Below, one piece after another: positions 38,991 to 47,866 of a stretch of 64,000 bases of DNA. This DNA is from Rhodococcus sp. ARC_M5. GTDB taxonomy: Bacteria > Actinomycetota > Actinomycetes > Mycobacteriales > Mycobacteriaceae. The notes beneath the pieces are model-generated. The model did not search any database, was not told the DNA's origin, and saw nothing but the letters and a program-made list of their open reading frames with translations. Both the position numbers and the translations under genes were made by a program. The stretch is taken from contig NZ_JALGQE010000001.1 in the NCBI RefSeq assembly GCF_022810405.1, forward strand, positions 674,715-738,714, written 5' to 3'. How positions within the stretch are numbered: position 1 is the first letter of the stretch; each line of letters opens with the position of its first letter.

Positions 38991-39617
38991 GTGATCGACG
39001 CAGACTCTTCCCACGGCCCGACTGGAACTACTACGGTCAGAATCGCCCGATGGACGCCGGGCGGATGCGTCTGGTGCGGTAGCACCGACAGCGTCGAGGA
39101 CTTCCGAAACGAGCCGCGCTGTGGTCTGTGCCGCGAGAAGGAAGCCGTCATCGACGAGGCCAAGCACTTCATCGGGATGTACGGCCTGCGCCCTCTGGGC
39201 GGCACGCTGGCGTCCGAGGACGAGGAGGAGCGCGAATACCGCGTCACCGCTCGGGATGCACGTGAGGTGCTCAACCGTATTCGGCTCGAGAAGCTGCCCG
39301 ATCCGGCTGCCGTCCGCAAAGCGTTGCGTCCCAGGGCCGCTGCCGCAGGGAACGCACCGGCCTCGCCGGCGTCCGCTCCGGCGAAGGCACCGACGAAGAA
39401 GTCGCAGGCCGGTGTCACCGGAATCGATGCGATCGAACTGCAGTCCCGCGTGGAGAAGCTGCTCGGCCAGCTCACCTCCGTCGACGAGCAGATCAGCGCG
39501 CTCGACGGCGTGCAGGGCCTGCCTGCACGTGCTCGCATGAAGGATCTCGAACGGCAGCGGACAACCGTGCTGTCCACTCTGGCCGCGCTCGAGAAGGCTC
39601 GTCGCCGCACGAACTGA
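38991..39617 (+). CDS. Zinc-ribbon and coiled-coil protein of unknown function
   Basis: 208 residues. A four-cysteine knuckle, CVWC at residues 26-29 and CGLC at about 44-47, is followed by a helical region, an Ala/Pro/Lys-rich linker (about 115-138) and a C-terminal coiled coil IELQSRVEKLLGQLTSVDEQ. No family name is recognised. GTG 38991 has no ribosome site but TAAGAT ends eight bases before it, so the mRNA is probably leaderless. It precedes the two-component genes by 18 bp. Confidence 0.65.
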   Translation: MIDADSSHGPTGTTTVRIARWTPGGCVWCGSTDSVEDFRNEPRCGLCREKEAVIDEAKHFIGMYGLRPLGGTLASEDEEEREYRVTARDAREVLNRIRLEKLPDPAAVRKALRPRAAAAGNAPASPASAPAKAPTKKSQAGVTGIDAIELQSRVEKLLGQLTSVDEQISALDGVQGLPARARMKDLERQRTTVLSTLAALEKARRRTN

Positions 39618-39635
39618 TCCACGTAGTCTGATCGA

Positions 39636-40832
39636 GTGCTACGCAAGCGTTCGATCTCACGGCAGGTGCTCGACGTCACCTACGCCGTCGTCTTCGTTCT
39701 TCTGCTGCTGCCGTCAACCCTGAGCGGACCCTACGGCTCTCCCGCCGTGGTTGTCCTGATCGGGTTCGGCCTCGCACTGGCAGTTCGGCGCCGATCACCG
39801 CGACTGTCGTTGGCGCTCGCCTGGGTGCTCGCCGTCGTACAGATGGTCGGCGGGGTACTCGACCTCTCGGCCGATACAGCGATCTTCGCGATCCTGTATT
39901 GCACGGCCGCGTACGGCGACAACGTGATTCGACGCCTCGGGCTGGCGTCGGCCGTCGGCGGCGGAGTGATCGCAGCGTTGTATCTGGCCTACGTGGACGG
40001 CAATCCATTCGGCTCGCCGACCGAAGAGGTCTACCAGGAACCTCGGTTCCTACAGTTCGCCCTACTTCTCGCGGGCCTGTGGGCGATGCTCGGTCTGTCC
40101 TGGGCCCTGGGCCGGCTCGCCTACGCGCGCCGCTCGGCCATCGAATCCGCACACGCGCGCGAGCTTGCCGAGGTACATCAGGCCCGCGCCGAACACGAAG
40201 TGGCAATCGAGCAGGAGCGCAACCGAATTGCCCGCGACATGCACGACATCGTGGCGCACTCGCTCGCCGTGGTGATCGCTCAGGCCGACGGTGCACGCTA
40301 CGTGCGCGCCGTGGACCCCGCTGCCGTCGACACCGCACTGACGACCATCTCCGACACCGCCCGCGAGGCTCTGTCCGACGTTCGGGTGCTACTGGGACAG
40401 CTTCGGCACAGTCAGGGTGATCTACCGACCCCTGGCCCCGGCGATCTGGAGCGCCTGTTCGATCAGATGCGTGCCACCGGCCTGAACATCGACTCCTCGA
40501 TCGACCCCACCGAAGTGTCGTTGGGTGCCGGAACGCACTTGGCGCTGTATCGCATTGCCCAAGAATCGCTGACCAACGCCCTGCGGCACGGTGATCCGGA
40601 CCGACCGGTAACCGTGACCATCGAATCCGATTCTGCCGGCATCGAACTGACGGTGCGCAACAGCGTTCTCCCCGGGCGTGACAGCCCCGAATCCTCCGGT
40701 CACGGAGTCGCAGGAATGAAAGAGCGCGCCAGCCTCGCCGGTGGCATGTGCACCGCGACCGGCGACGGCTCGTCGTGGACCGTGACTGCCTGGCTTCCTG
40801 CCGCCGGATCGTCCACGAAGGGAATCGACTGA
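39636..40832 (+). CDS. Two-component sensor histidine kinase (HisKA_3, NarL type)
   Basis: 398 residues. About five hydrophobic helices in residues 10-165 form the sensor. The dimerisation domain has the phospho-acceptor His in ERNRIARDMHDIVAHSLA, and the ATPase lobe has NALRHG (N box) and GHGVAGMKERASLAGG (G box). TAGTCT ends six bases before GTG 39636, again suggesting a leaderless start. Its TGA overlaps the ATG of the response regulator. The ligand is probably sensed within the membrane, as there is no large extracellular loop. Confidence 0.92.
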   Translation: MLRKRSISRQVLDVTYAVVFVLLLLPSTLSGPYGSPAVVVLIGFGLALAVRRRSPRLSLALAWVLAVVQMVGGVLDLSADTAIFAILYCTAAYGDNVIRRLGLASAVGGGVIAALYLAYVDGNPFGSPTEEVYQEPRFLQFALLLAGLWAMLGLSWALGRLAYARRSAIESAHARELAEVHQARAEHEVAIEQERNRIARDMHDIVAHSLAVVIAQADGARYVRAVDPAAVDTALTTISDTAREALSDVRVLLGQLRHSQGDLPTPGPGDLERLFDQMRATGLNIDSSIDPTEVSLGAGTHLALYRIAQESLTNALRHGDPDRPVTVTIESDSAGIELTVRNSVLPGRDSPESSGHGVAGMKERASLAGGMCTATGDGSSWTVTAWLPAAGSSTKGID

Positions 40833-41491
40833 TGGCCGATCGAATCAAGGTGGCGCTGGTCGACGACCAGCAACTGTTCCGGGCGGGCATTCGCATGCTC
40901 ATCTCCTCGCAGGCCGATCTGGAATTCGTCGGCGAGGCGGGTAACGGACGAGAAGCCGTCGAGCTCGCCGCGTCGGCGACTCCGGACGTGATGCTCATGG
41001 ACGTCCGGATGCCGGTGCTCGACGGTATCGCCGCGACCGAGCAGATTCTGGCTGCCTCCGATACTCCTCCGCGGATCCTGGTCCTGACGACGTTCGACCT
41101 CGACGAGAGTGCGGCACGGGCGATTCGTTCGGGGGCAAGCGGATTCGTACTCAAGGATGCGGACCCGGAATTCCTGCTCGCCGCGATCCGCACGGTGCAC
41201 GCGGGTAATTCGGTGATCGCCGCGTCCGCGACGACGGGTTTGCTGGCTCATTTCACGCCGACGCCGGTGGTGCCGAAGGTTCCGGGTGCGTTCGCCACGC
41301 TCACTGCGCGGGAGAAGGAGCTCTTCAGGCTCACCGCCCGCGGGTTGAGCAACTCGGAGATAGCCGAGCTGGAGTACCTGAGCGAGGCGACGGTGAAAAC
41401 GCACATCAGCCGCATATTCGCCAAGCTCCATCTGCGTGATCGGGTGCAGCTGGTGGTCTACGCGTTCGAGCACGGACTCACTGGGGACTGA
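40832..41491 (+). CDS. NarL/LuxR-type response regulator
   Basis: 219 residues. The receiver domain has VALVDDQ, phospho-acceptor Asp57 in MLMDVRMP and the lysine in FVLKDAD. The C-terminal LuxR helix-turn-helix reads LTAREKELFRLTARGLSNSE, then ATVKTHISRI. It is the partner of the kinase through the TGATG overlap and probably controls the ABC transporter genes 80 bp downstream. Confidence 0.94.
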   Translation: MADRIKVALVDDQQLFRAGIRMLISSQADLEFVGEAGNGREAVELAASATPDVMLMDVRMPVLDGIAATEQILAASDTPPRILVLTTFDLDESAARAIRSGASGFVLKDADPEFLLAAIRTVHAGNSVIAASATTGLLAHFTPTPVVPKVPGAFATLTAREKELFRLTARGLSNSEIAELEYLSEATVKTHISRIFAKLHLRDRVQLVVYAFEHGLTGD

Positions 41492-41572
41492 CACCGAAGT
41501 CATTCTGCAGATGTACGAGGCGAAGACTCGCGCCTGATTACTCCGGTCCGCCGAGTTCATAGCGTTGTGGAC

Positions 41573-42325
41573 ATGACGACAACACATCCCCCGGTCGCCC
41601 GGGCATTTCAGGTCAGCAAGTATTTCGGCGACTCCTCCAATCCGGTGAGCGCCCTCGACAACGTGTCTCTCGATATTCACAGCGGACAGTTCACTGCCAT
41701 CATGGGTCCGTCCGGTTCCGGAAAATCGACCCTGATGCATGTCATGGCGGGCTTGGACAACGCCAGTTCAGGTCACCTGATGTTGGCCGGTGCAGACATC
41801 ACCTCGGCGAACGACGACGCTCTGACGACGTTGCGGCGCAAGCAGGTCGGCTTCATCTTTCAGTCCTTCAATCTCGTCCCCACCCTCGATGTTCGGGGCA
41901 ACATCCTGCTGCCGTTCGAGCTCGACGGCCGTGCGCCCACAGCGCAGGAGTCGGCATGGATCGAGCAGCTCATCGATACCCTCGGACTGCAGGAGCGGGT
42001 GAACCACCGCCCGCATCAGCTCTCGGGCGGGCAGCAACAGCGCGTTGCGATCGCCCGCGCGCTGGGCACACGGCCGCATCTGATCTTCGCCGACGAACCC
42101 ACCGGCAACCTCGACTCCCGCACCGGCCGTGAGGTTCTCGGCCTACTCGCTGCAGCGGTGCGCGAGTACGGCCAGTCGATCGTCATGGTCACCCACGACC
42201 CCATCGCGGCCAGCTACGCCGATCGCATCGTCTTCCTCGCCGACGGGCACATCGTCGACGAGCTGAGACGTTCCAGTGCGGAGCAGATTTCGAGCTACAT
42301 GCTGGGAATGGAGAGCGTCCGATGA
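41573..42325 (+). CDS. ABC transporter ATPase, MacB/LolD-like
   Basis: About 250 residues. Walker [11 protein letters not shown]-loop [10 protein letters not shown], signature [10 protein letters not shown], Walker [14 protein letters not shown] and switch His in VMVTHD. TAGCGT (41560-41565) ends seven bases before ATG 41573, which fits a leaderless start; a GTG two codons upstream is the alternative. The ATGA overlap with the permease shows they work together, likely in export or extraction of a membrane-active compound. Confidence 0.93.
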   Translation: MTTTHPPVARAFQVSKYFGDSSNPVSALDNVSLDIHSGQFTAIMGPSGSGKSTLMHVMAGLDNASSGHLMLAGADITSANDDALTTLRRKQVGFIFQSFNLVPTLDVRGNILLPFELDGRAPTAQESAWIEQLIDTLGLQERVNHRPHQLSGGQQQRVAIARALGTRPHLIFADEPTGNLDSRTGREVLGLLAAAVREYGQSIVMVTHDPIAASYADRIVFLADGHIVDELRRSSAEQISSYMLGMESVR

Positions 42326-43701
42326 GTGCGTTGACTTCTGCTCGGGCGTCGAAAGAGCACGGTGCCAGCATTCTGGTCACCTCGCTGGCGTCGTTCTTCG
42401 GTGTGGTCTTGATCCAGGCCACGGCGTTTCTCGTCGATATCTTCGGGGACGCCGACGGTGCAGCCGTCACTGCGCTGTACAGCGTGGCGCTGGTGTTCAT
42501 CGGCCTCGCGTTGTACGTCGCGGCGGTGGTCACCTCGAACACGTTCGCGACGATCGTCGCGGGGCGCACCCGCACCATCGCACTACTTCGACTGCTGGGA
42601 GCCCGCTCTCGAGACCTGCGCCGATCGGTAGCACGCGAGGGCCTCGTCGTCGGATTGTTCGGTGGCGCAGTCGGTATGGTCCTCGGCGTCGGCGCGAGTC
42701 ACCTGGCCCGGGCCGTTGCGGTCTCGGCCGGTCAGCTGCCGGACGTGCAGTACACGTCCGTTCAACCGCTGGTGATCCTGCCGGTTGTCATCGTGGTGCT
42801 GACGACGACGTTGGCGTCGTACATCGGATCCAGAAAAGTCCTGGACGTGACGCCTGTCCAGGCAACCGGAGGTGCCGTCGACACGGGAGTGGAGGCCCCG
42901 CGGTCACGTCGTGTCAGGACGGTGTTGTCGATCGTGCTGATCGCCGGCGGAACAGCGCTGCTCGGGCTCGGGATCTTGGTCGGGATGCTCAACCCGGGCG
43001 GTGTTCTGGTCGCCTTCCTCGGTGGTGTCGCGTCGTTCACCGGGATCATGGTCGGTGCCTACCGAATTCTGCCCGCGACGCTGAAGGCGGTAGGCAGACT
43101 GTTCGGCCGCGGACCAGCGGCGAGATTGGCCTCGGCCAACGCAATTCGCTATCCGGATCGCAGCACCCGCACCGCGGTGGGATTGCTGATCGGGGTGACG
43201 TTGGTGACGACGTTCGCGGTCGCGATGTACAGCTACCGGTCGATGCTCGTCAACGAGTTCGACGAAGCATCGGTCGACCAGGTCCTCACCGTGACGGTGG
43301 GAATCATGACCGGACTGATCGGGTTCTCGGCTGTGATCGCGGCGGTCGGGATGGTGAACAATTTGCTGCTGAGCATTCTGCAGCGCACCCGAGAGATCGG
43401 TCTGCTCCGCGCTCTCGGATTCACCCGCAAGCAGATTCGGGCGATGATCCTCTCGGAGAGCAGCCAGATGGTGGTCGCATCGATGGGCTTCGGTCTGATC
43501 CTCGGCATCGTCTACGGCTGGGCCGCAGCACAATCGCTGCTGGGTTCCCTGGATTCACGCGGGCTCACCGCACCCACCCTTCCGTGGGCCGTCATCGCCG
43601 GAACGGTGTTGTGCGGTGGCCTCCTCGCGCTCGGTGCGTCACTGACACCGGCGCGACGTGCGAATCAGATCTCGCCGGTCGTTGCGCTGGCGGATGCTTG
43701 A
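42322..43701 (+). CDS. FtsX-like ABC transporter permease
   Basis: 459 residues with about ten hydrophobic segments in two FtsX-type halves. The conserved block NLLLSILQRTREIGLLRALG and the preceding helix are typical of MacB/FtsX permeases; the first half carries the equivalent RTRTIALLRLLGARSRDLRR. There is no large periplasmic domain, unlike MacB, so it resembles lantibiotic-resistance (BceB-like) or LiaFSR-linked exporters. It is coupled to the ATPase by a four-base overlap. Confidence 0.9.
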   Translation: MSALTSARASKEHGASILVTSLASFFGVVLIQATAFLVDIFGDADGAAVTALYSVALVFIGLALYVAAVVTSNTFATIVAGRTRTIALLRLLGARSRDLRRSVAREGLVVGLFGGAVGMVLGVGASHLARAVAVSAGQLPDVQYTSVQPLVILPVVIVVLTTTLASYIGSRKVLDVTPVQATGGAVDTGVEAPRSRRVRTVLSIVLIAGGTALLGLGILVGMLNPGGVLVAFLGGVASFTGIMVGAYRILPATLKAVGRLFGRGPAARLASANAIRYPDRSTRTAVGLLIGVTLVTTFAVAMYSYRSMLVNEFDEASVDQVLTVTVGIMTGLIGFSAVIAAVGMVNNLLLSILQRTREIGLLRALGFTRKQIRAMILSESSQMVVASMGFGLILGIVYGWAAAQSLLGSLDSRGLTAPTLPWAVIAGTVLCGGLLALGASLTPARRANQISPVVALADA

Positions 43702-43712
43702 TCGCGAGGCTT

Positions 43713-43790
43713 CGGGCAGGGTTGCGCACTACCGACGCCGATCGACGGGATGCCGTCGATCGGCGGTCGTAGCGTGCACTGGTGCCCACT
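43713..43790. repeat. 78-bp direct repeat, left copy, with hairpin
   Basis: It matches 44760-44837 in 76 of 78 positions. The core is a strong hairpin: CGCCGATCGACGG, loop GATG, CCGTCGATCGGCG. It begins 12 bp after the permease stop and may serve as its terminator. Confidence 0.85.
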
Positions 43791-43805
43791 CTGCCGGGCA
43801 TTGCC

Positions 43806-43833
43806 TGTGGATAGCGTCATCGAGTTATCCACA
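43806..43833. promoter_or_regulatory. Inverted DnaA-box-like pair
   Basis: TGTGGATA (43806-43813) and TTATCCACA (43825-43833) face each other. The second is a perfect DnaA-box consensus. They lie 51 bp before the likely start of the DUF559 gene and may be its operator. Confidence 0.55.
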
Positions 43834-43884
43834 ATTGCGAGATTGCCACTGTTGCAGGGTCTCCATAACCGCAACGGTGTACCA

Positions 43885-44745
43885 ATGGGGGTTTACACGG
43901 TGCAGCAATTGGTGGCGCAAGGGCTCAGTACGAGCACGATTTCGAGGCGATCGCAGTCGGGCGAACTCGTGCGCCTACTGCCGAAGGTCTACGCGACTGA
44001 GAAACCGGACTACTTCGACCTGTGCACCGGTGCGACTCTGTGGAGACCGGATGCCGTGCTGAGCCACGAAAGTGCGGCCTGGTTATGGGGGCTGATCGAC
44101 TACGAACCGCGTCTCGTCTCTGTCACGGTAGCCCCGAACACCCAGTCGAGGTCGGTGCCCTGGATTCGAATCCATCGCCGACGCCTCCTGCTCGATGCCG
44201 TACTCCACCGAGGCCTGCGAGTCGTGTCACTGGAACAGACATTCGTCGACGTCGCGACCTCGTTGTCGCCGCCCGATCTCGAGAAGTTCTTCGACAACGC
44301 CATCGACCATCATCTGCCGTGGCGACGGGTCGCCGAATTGTGTGACACGGCGAAGGGAATGCACGGTATGGCTGCCGTCCGGAAGCAGCTTCGAACATGC
44401 TGCCCGAGAACACAATCCGAGCCGGAGCGCGTGGTAGCGCGGGCGTTGAGGGCTCGCCACTTCACAATGGAGATCAATGCGCGCGTAGGAAAGTTCTACG
44501 GCGACCTGGTCGACTTTTCCGCACGAGTCATAGTCGAAATCGATGGCCGAGAGTTCCATACGGATCCCGCCACGTTCAACAACGATCGTCGACGGCAGAA
44601 CGAGTTGGTGCTCGACGGCTGGTTGGTGCTGCGATACTCGGCAGCGACGGCACTTGCGGACCTCGATCGCGTCGTGGACGAAATCATCACCGTGGTGCGG
44701 CGTCGCCGAAAGTCGATCGCGGCAACGGACCGTCGACTCCCGTGA
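43885..44745 (+). CDS. AbiEi-like / DUF559 putative nuclease
   Basis: About 286 residues. The N-terminal winged helix (YTVQQLVAQGLSTSTISRRS, GELVRLLPKVYAT) resembles AbiEi-type antitoxin domains. The C-terminal domain has the PD-(D/E)xK-like Vsr/DUF559 pattern VIVEIDGREFH, then NNDRRRQNELVLDGWLVLRY. ATG 43885 is chosen as it opens the conserved region; starting at 43750 would place the coding sequence within the repeat hairpin. No AbiEii toxin gene is adjacent. It is a lone gene enclosed by 78-bp direct repeats, which suggests insertion as a unit. Activity is unproven. Confidence 0.7.
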   Translation: MGVYTVQQLVAQGLSTSTISRRSQSGELVRLLPKVYATEKPDYFDLCTGATLWRPDAVLSHESAAWLWGLIDYEPRLVSVTVAPNTQSRSVPWIRIHRRRLLLDAVLHRGLRVVSLEQTFVDVATSLSPPDLEKFFDNAIDHHLPWRRVAELCDTAKGMHGMAAVRKQLRTCCPRTQSEPERVVARALRARHFTMEINARVGKFYGDLVDFSARVIVEIDGREFHTDPATFNNDRRRQNELVLDGWLVLRYSAATALADLDRVVDEIITVVRRRRKSIAATDRRLP

Positions 44746-44759
44746 ACGCGCGGATGTGG

Positions 44760-44837
44760 CGGGCAGGGTTGCGCACTACCGACGCCGATCGACGGGATGC
44801 CGTCGATCGGCGGCAGTAGCGTGCACTGGTGCCCACT
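44760..44837. repeat. 78-bp direct repeat, right copy, with hairpin
   Basis: The same hairpin core as the left copy; two adjacent changes near the right arm. It ends 12 bp before the egtD stop, between convergent genes. Confidence 0.85.
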
Positions 44838-44849
44838 TGGCGCGAGCTA

Positions 44850-45815
44850 CTAGACCTTGCGCGCGAGGATGAGCGCGAAGCGGGAATCTGCGTCGGACCA
44901 CAGATGCTCGACGTCGAATCCCGCTGCGGCGAGTTCTTCGGTGATGCCTTCCGGTCGAAACTTCGCCGAGATCTCGGTGCGCAGTTCCTCGCCCTCATCG
45001 AAGTGCACGTGCAGATCGAGATCGGTGAGGTACACCTCCTGCGCCGACGTGGCGCGGAGCCGCATCTCGATCCACTCCTGCTCGGCGTTCCACAGGGCGA
45101 CGTGCTCGAACGCATCGACATCGAAGTTCCCACCGAGCCGAGAGTTGATCACCGACAGCACGTTTCGATTGAACTGCGCAGTCACCCCTGCGGCGTCGTC
45201 GTATGCCGGGACCAGCACGTCCGGGTCGATGACCAGCCCGACACCGAGCAACAGGTACTCGCCCGAATCCAGGGCACCGGCGATAGCCCCCAGGAACTCG
45301 TCGCGCTCCTCGGGAATGAGGTTGCCCAGGGTTCCACCGAGGAACGCAATCGTCCGCCGAAGGCCGTCCGGCAGATTGCTCAGAGTGTCGGTGAAATCGC
45401 TGACGATGCCGCGCACGTCGAGGGCGGGGAACTCCAGCGAGAGCTGCTCGATTGCACCTTCCAGCGCCGTGACCGATACATCCTGCGGCACATACGTTTG
45501 CAATGAGCCATGCTTGACCCCGGCCGCGAGCAGGATCTTCGTCTTCTCCGATGAACCCGAGCCCAGCTCGATCAACATCGTGGATTCGGTTGCCTCGGCG
45601 ATATCGAGGGCATGTTCTTCGAGCAGTGCCCGCTCGGTTCGGGTCGGGTAGTACTCCGGCAGGACGGTGATCTGCTCGAACAACTCGCTGCCCACGGCGT
45701 CGTAGAAGTACTTGGGCGAGAGCCACTTCGGATCGGATGTGAGCCCGTCCCGCACGTCCTTGCGTAATTCGTCCACCAGTGCCGTGTCTGCGAGGTGTAC
45801 CTCGACAGTGCTCAT
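44850..45815 (-). CDS. egtD: EgtD, L-histidine N-alpha-methyltransferase
   Basis: 321 residues, the family's usual length. The SAM-binding LIELGSGSSEKTKILL, histidine-site YYPTRTERALL and FLGGTLGN blocks are present. It trimethylates histidine to hercynine, the first step of ergothioneine synthesis. ATG 45815 overlaps the egtC stop by four bases. Last gene of egtABCD. Confidence 0.95.
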   Translation of the reverse strand: MSTVEVHLADTALVDELRKDVRDGLTSDPKWLSPKYFYDAVGSELFEQITVLPEYYPTRTERALLEEHALDIAEATESTMLIELGSGSSEKTKILLAAGVKHGSLQTYVPQDVSVTALEGAIEQLSLEFPALDVRGIVSDFTDTLSNLPDGLRRTIAFLGGTLGNLIPEERDEFLGAIAGALDSGEYLLLGVGLVIDPDVLVPAYDDAAGVTAQFNRNVLSVINSRLGGNFDVDAFEHVALWNAEQEWIEMRLRATSAQEVYLTDLDLHVHFDEGEELRTEISAKFRPEGITEELAAAGFDVEHLWSDADSRFALILARKV

Positions 45816-46561
45816 CTGTGCTCCTCTTCATCGAGACGGGAAACGGTGAAATCCGATGCCGTGGCGACGACAAGACTGCGGTCGTCGATGGGCGTCCAGT
45901 CGGAGTGGTCGTCGGTGGGTTCGGACGCAATAGTGACGGCGTCGCCGGAACTGCGGACGGACAATGCGTGATGCACTGCGGTGGCGTACAGGTTTTCCCC
46001 ATCACCGAGGAGGAAGTTGAGCCTGGAGCCCGGCGCCCGCGCTTCGATGCGCCGCACCAAAGTGGCCAGGGCCACTGCCGGCTCCAGGGTTGCGAGCAAC
46101 TGCCGCAACACTATCCAGACAGCCGCTGCGTCGGTCGGAGCCGGCAACGTGAGTGCATCCTCGGGTGGTACCTCGGACCACAGATCGGTCAGCGAGTATG
46201 GCCAGCCGCGGACCACACCGTTGTGACTGAATGCCCAGCGGCCGTCGGTGAACGGGGCGCAAGCCGAGCGTTCCACCGGCATTCCCACCGTGGCCGATCG
46301 CACCGCGGCGATCACCGACGTCGACTCGAGCTGCGGCAGAACGTCATCCACTGCCGGGTCGGTCCAGATGGGCATGGGATTGCGGTAGCTGCGAACGGAA
46401 CCGGCCTGCCACCAGGCCACACCGAATCCGTCGGCGTTGATGGTGCCGCCGCCGCGCATGTCGTCGGGGGCATACGACTGCACACGCAGGCTGTGATCGC
46501 CGTCCGTGAGCACTCCCCCGACGGAGGTGCGAGGGCCGAGATACCCGAGGTGACGGCACAT
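45812..46561 (-). CDS. egtC: EgtC, gamma-glutamyl hercynylcysteine sulfoxide hydrolase
   Basis: A 249-residue class II glutamine amidotransferase-fold enzyme. The catalytic nucleophile is Cys2 in MCRHLGYLGP. WAFSHNGVVRGW and the RSATVGMPVERSACAPF region match the Ntn-hydrolase core. It removes the glutamyl group from the EgtB product. Its ATG follows the egtB stop directly. Confidence 0.95.
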   Translation of the reverse strand: MCRHLGYLGPRTSVGGVLTDGDHSLRVQSYAPDDMRGGGTINADGFGVAWWQAGSVRSYRNPMPIWTDPAVDDVLPQLESTSVIAAVRSATVGMPVERSACAPFTDGRWAFSHNGVVRGWPYSLTDLWSEVPPEDALTLPAPTDAAAVWIVLRQLLATLEPAVALATLVRRIEARAPGSRLNFLLGDGENLYATAVHHALSVRSSGDAVTIASEPTDDHSDWTPIDDRSLVVATASDFTVSRLDEEEHR

Positions 46562-47866
46562 TCAGCTGGGCTCGACGTCGCGGGCCAACCGGAACCCACT
46601 GAAGATCTGCCGGCGAATCGGATGGTCCCAGTTGCGGAACGTGCCTCGGCACGCCACCTCGTCGGTTCCGAACGAGCCGCCGCGCAACACCTTGTAGTCG
46701 CCGCGAAGAAACACCTCGGAGTATTCGGCGTAGGGGAACGCCTCGAAGCCGGGGTACGGCTCGAAGTCCGAGGACGTCCACTCCCACACGTCACCGATGA
46801 GGTGATGCACACCGGAGGGGGAGGCACCGTCGGGATACGCACCGATGTCCGCCGGTTCCAGATGCCGCTGATTCAGATTGGCATGTGCAGCAGTGGGTTC
46901 GGCGTCACCCCACGGGTACGCCCGGCTGGTGCCGGTCGCGGCGTCGAAGCGCGCGGCCTTCTCCCACTCGGCCTCCGTCGGCAGACGCTTACCTGCCCAG
47001 CGGGCGTAGGCGTCGGCCTCGAACCAGCTGACGTGCACCACAGCCTGATGCGGGCGCACCGGCTTACGCACGCCGAAGCTGCGACGCCACCACGTGCCGT
47101 CGGAATCGGTCTCCCAGAACTGAGGAGCCGTCAGATTCGCATCGACGCGATGTTGCCAGCCCTTCTCGGTCCACAGTTCACGGCGTTCGTAACCGCCGTC
47201 GGCGATGAAATCCGTGAACTGCGCGTTGGTGATCGGGGCTCGGTCGATGGCGAACGTCGGTACGTGCACGGCATGAGCCGGGCGCTCGTTGTCCAGTGCC
47301 CACGGGTCGAGCGAGGTCCCCATCGAGAACGGGCCACCGGCGATGACGGCCTCACCCGACACCGGCACCGTGGAGGCAGGCGGAGCAGGAGCCGTCAGAA
47401 CCGCAGGCCCGACGCGCAATTGATGGGTCGCGAGCATGGTCTCGTCGTGCTGCTGTTCGTGCTGGGCAATCATCCCGAAAGCAAAACCGTGCTTCTCGAC
47501 GGGCCTACCTTGAAACGTACTGCGATCCAACACGTCCCAGGCCTTGTCGCGGACGGTCTGCACATAGACGCGCGCCTCGTCCGGAGTGAGCATCGGAAGC
47601 GACGTGCGCGACGAACGCGAGTGCTTGAACGCGTCGTACAGCTCGTCGATATCGGGACGCACCGGATCACGACCGCCGACGTCACGGACGAGCCAGAGCT
47701 CTTCCTGACTGCCGATGTGCGCGAGGTCCCAGACCAGCGGACTCATCAACGGCGAATGCTGTGCCATCAGTTCGGTCTCGTCCACACAATCGGTGAGTGC
47801 CGCACTGCGGGCACGACTGCGAGTGAGGACCGTTTCGATCCTGCTCCTGAGTTGTTCGGCGCTCAC
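46562..47866 (-). CDS. egtB: EgtB, iron-dependent hercynine sulfoxide synthase
   Basis: 434 residues. An N-terminal DinB-like domain with the iron motif HEQQHDE (HxxxHxE, residue about 135) and a C-terminal formylglycine-generating-enzyme-like domain with HVSWFEADAYARWAGKRLPT, VWEWTSS and GGSFGT. It joins gamma-glutamylcysteine to hercynine with O2. GTG 47866 overlaps the egtA stop. Confidence 0.95.
   Translation of the reverse strand: MSAEQLRSRIETVLTRSRARSAALTDCVDETELMAQHSPLMSPLVWDLAHIGSQEELWLVRDVGGRDPVRPDIDELYDAFKHSRSSRTSLPMLTPDEARVYVQTVRDKAWDVLDRSTFQGRPVEKHGFAFGMIAQHEQQHDETMLATHQLRVGPAVLTAPAPPASTVPVSGEAVIAGGPFSMGTSLDPWALDNERPAHAVHVPTFAIDRAPITNAQFTDFIADGGYERRELWTEKGWQHRVDANLTAPQFWETDSDGTWWRRSFGVRKPVRPHQAVVHVSWFEADAYARWAGKRLPTEAEWEKAARFDAATGTSRAYPWGDAEPTAAHANLNQRHLEPADIGAYPDGASPSGVHHLIGDVWEWTSSDFEPYPGFEAFPYAEYSEVFLRGDYKVLRGGSFGTDEVACRGTFRNWDHPIRRQIFSGFRLARDVEPS

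Noticed and set aside
43750..43884. Upstream extension of the DUF559 gene to ATG 43750
   Set aside because: It would place the start in the repeat hairpin loop; conserved sequence begins after 43885.
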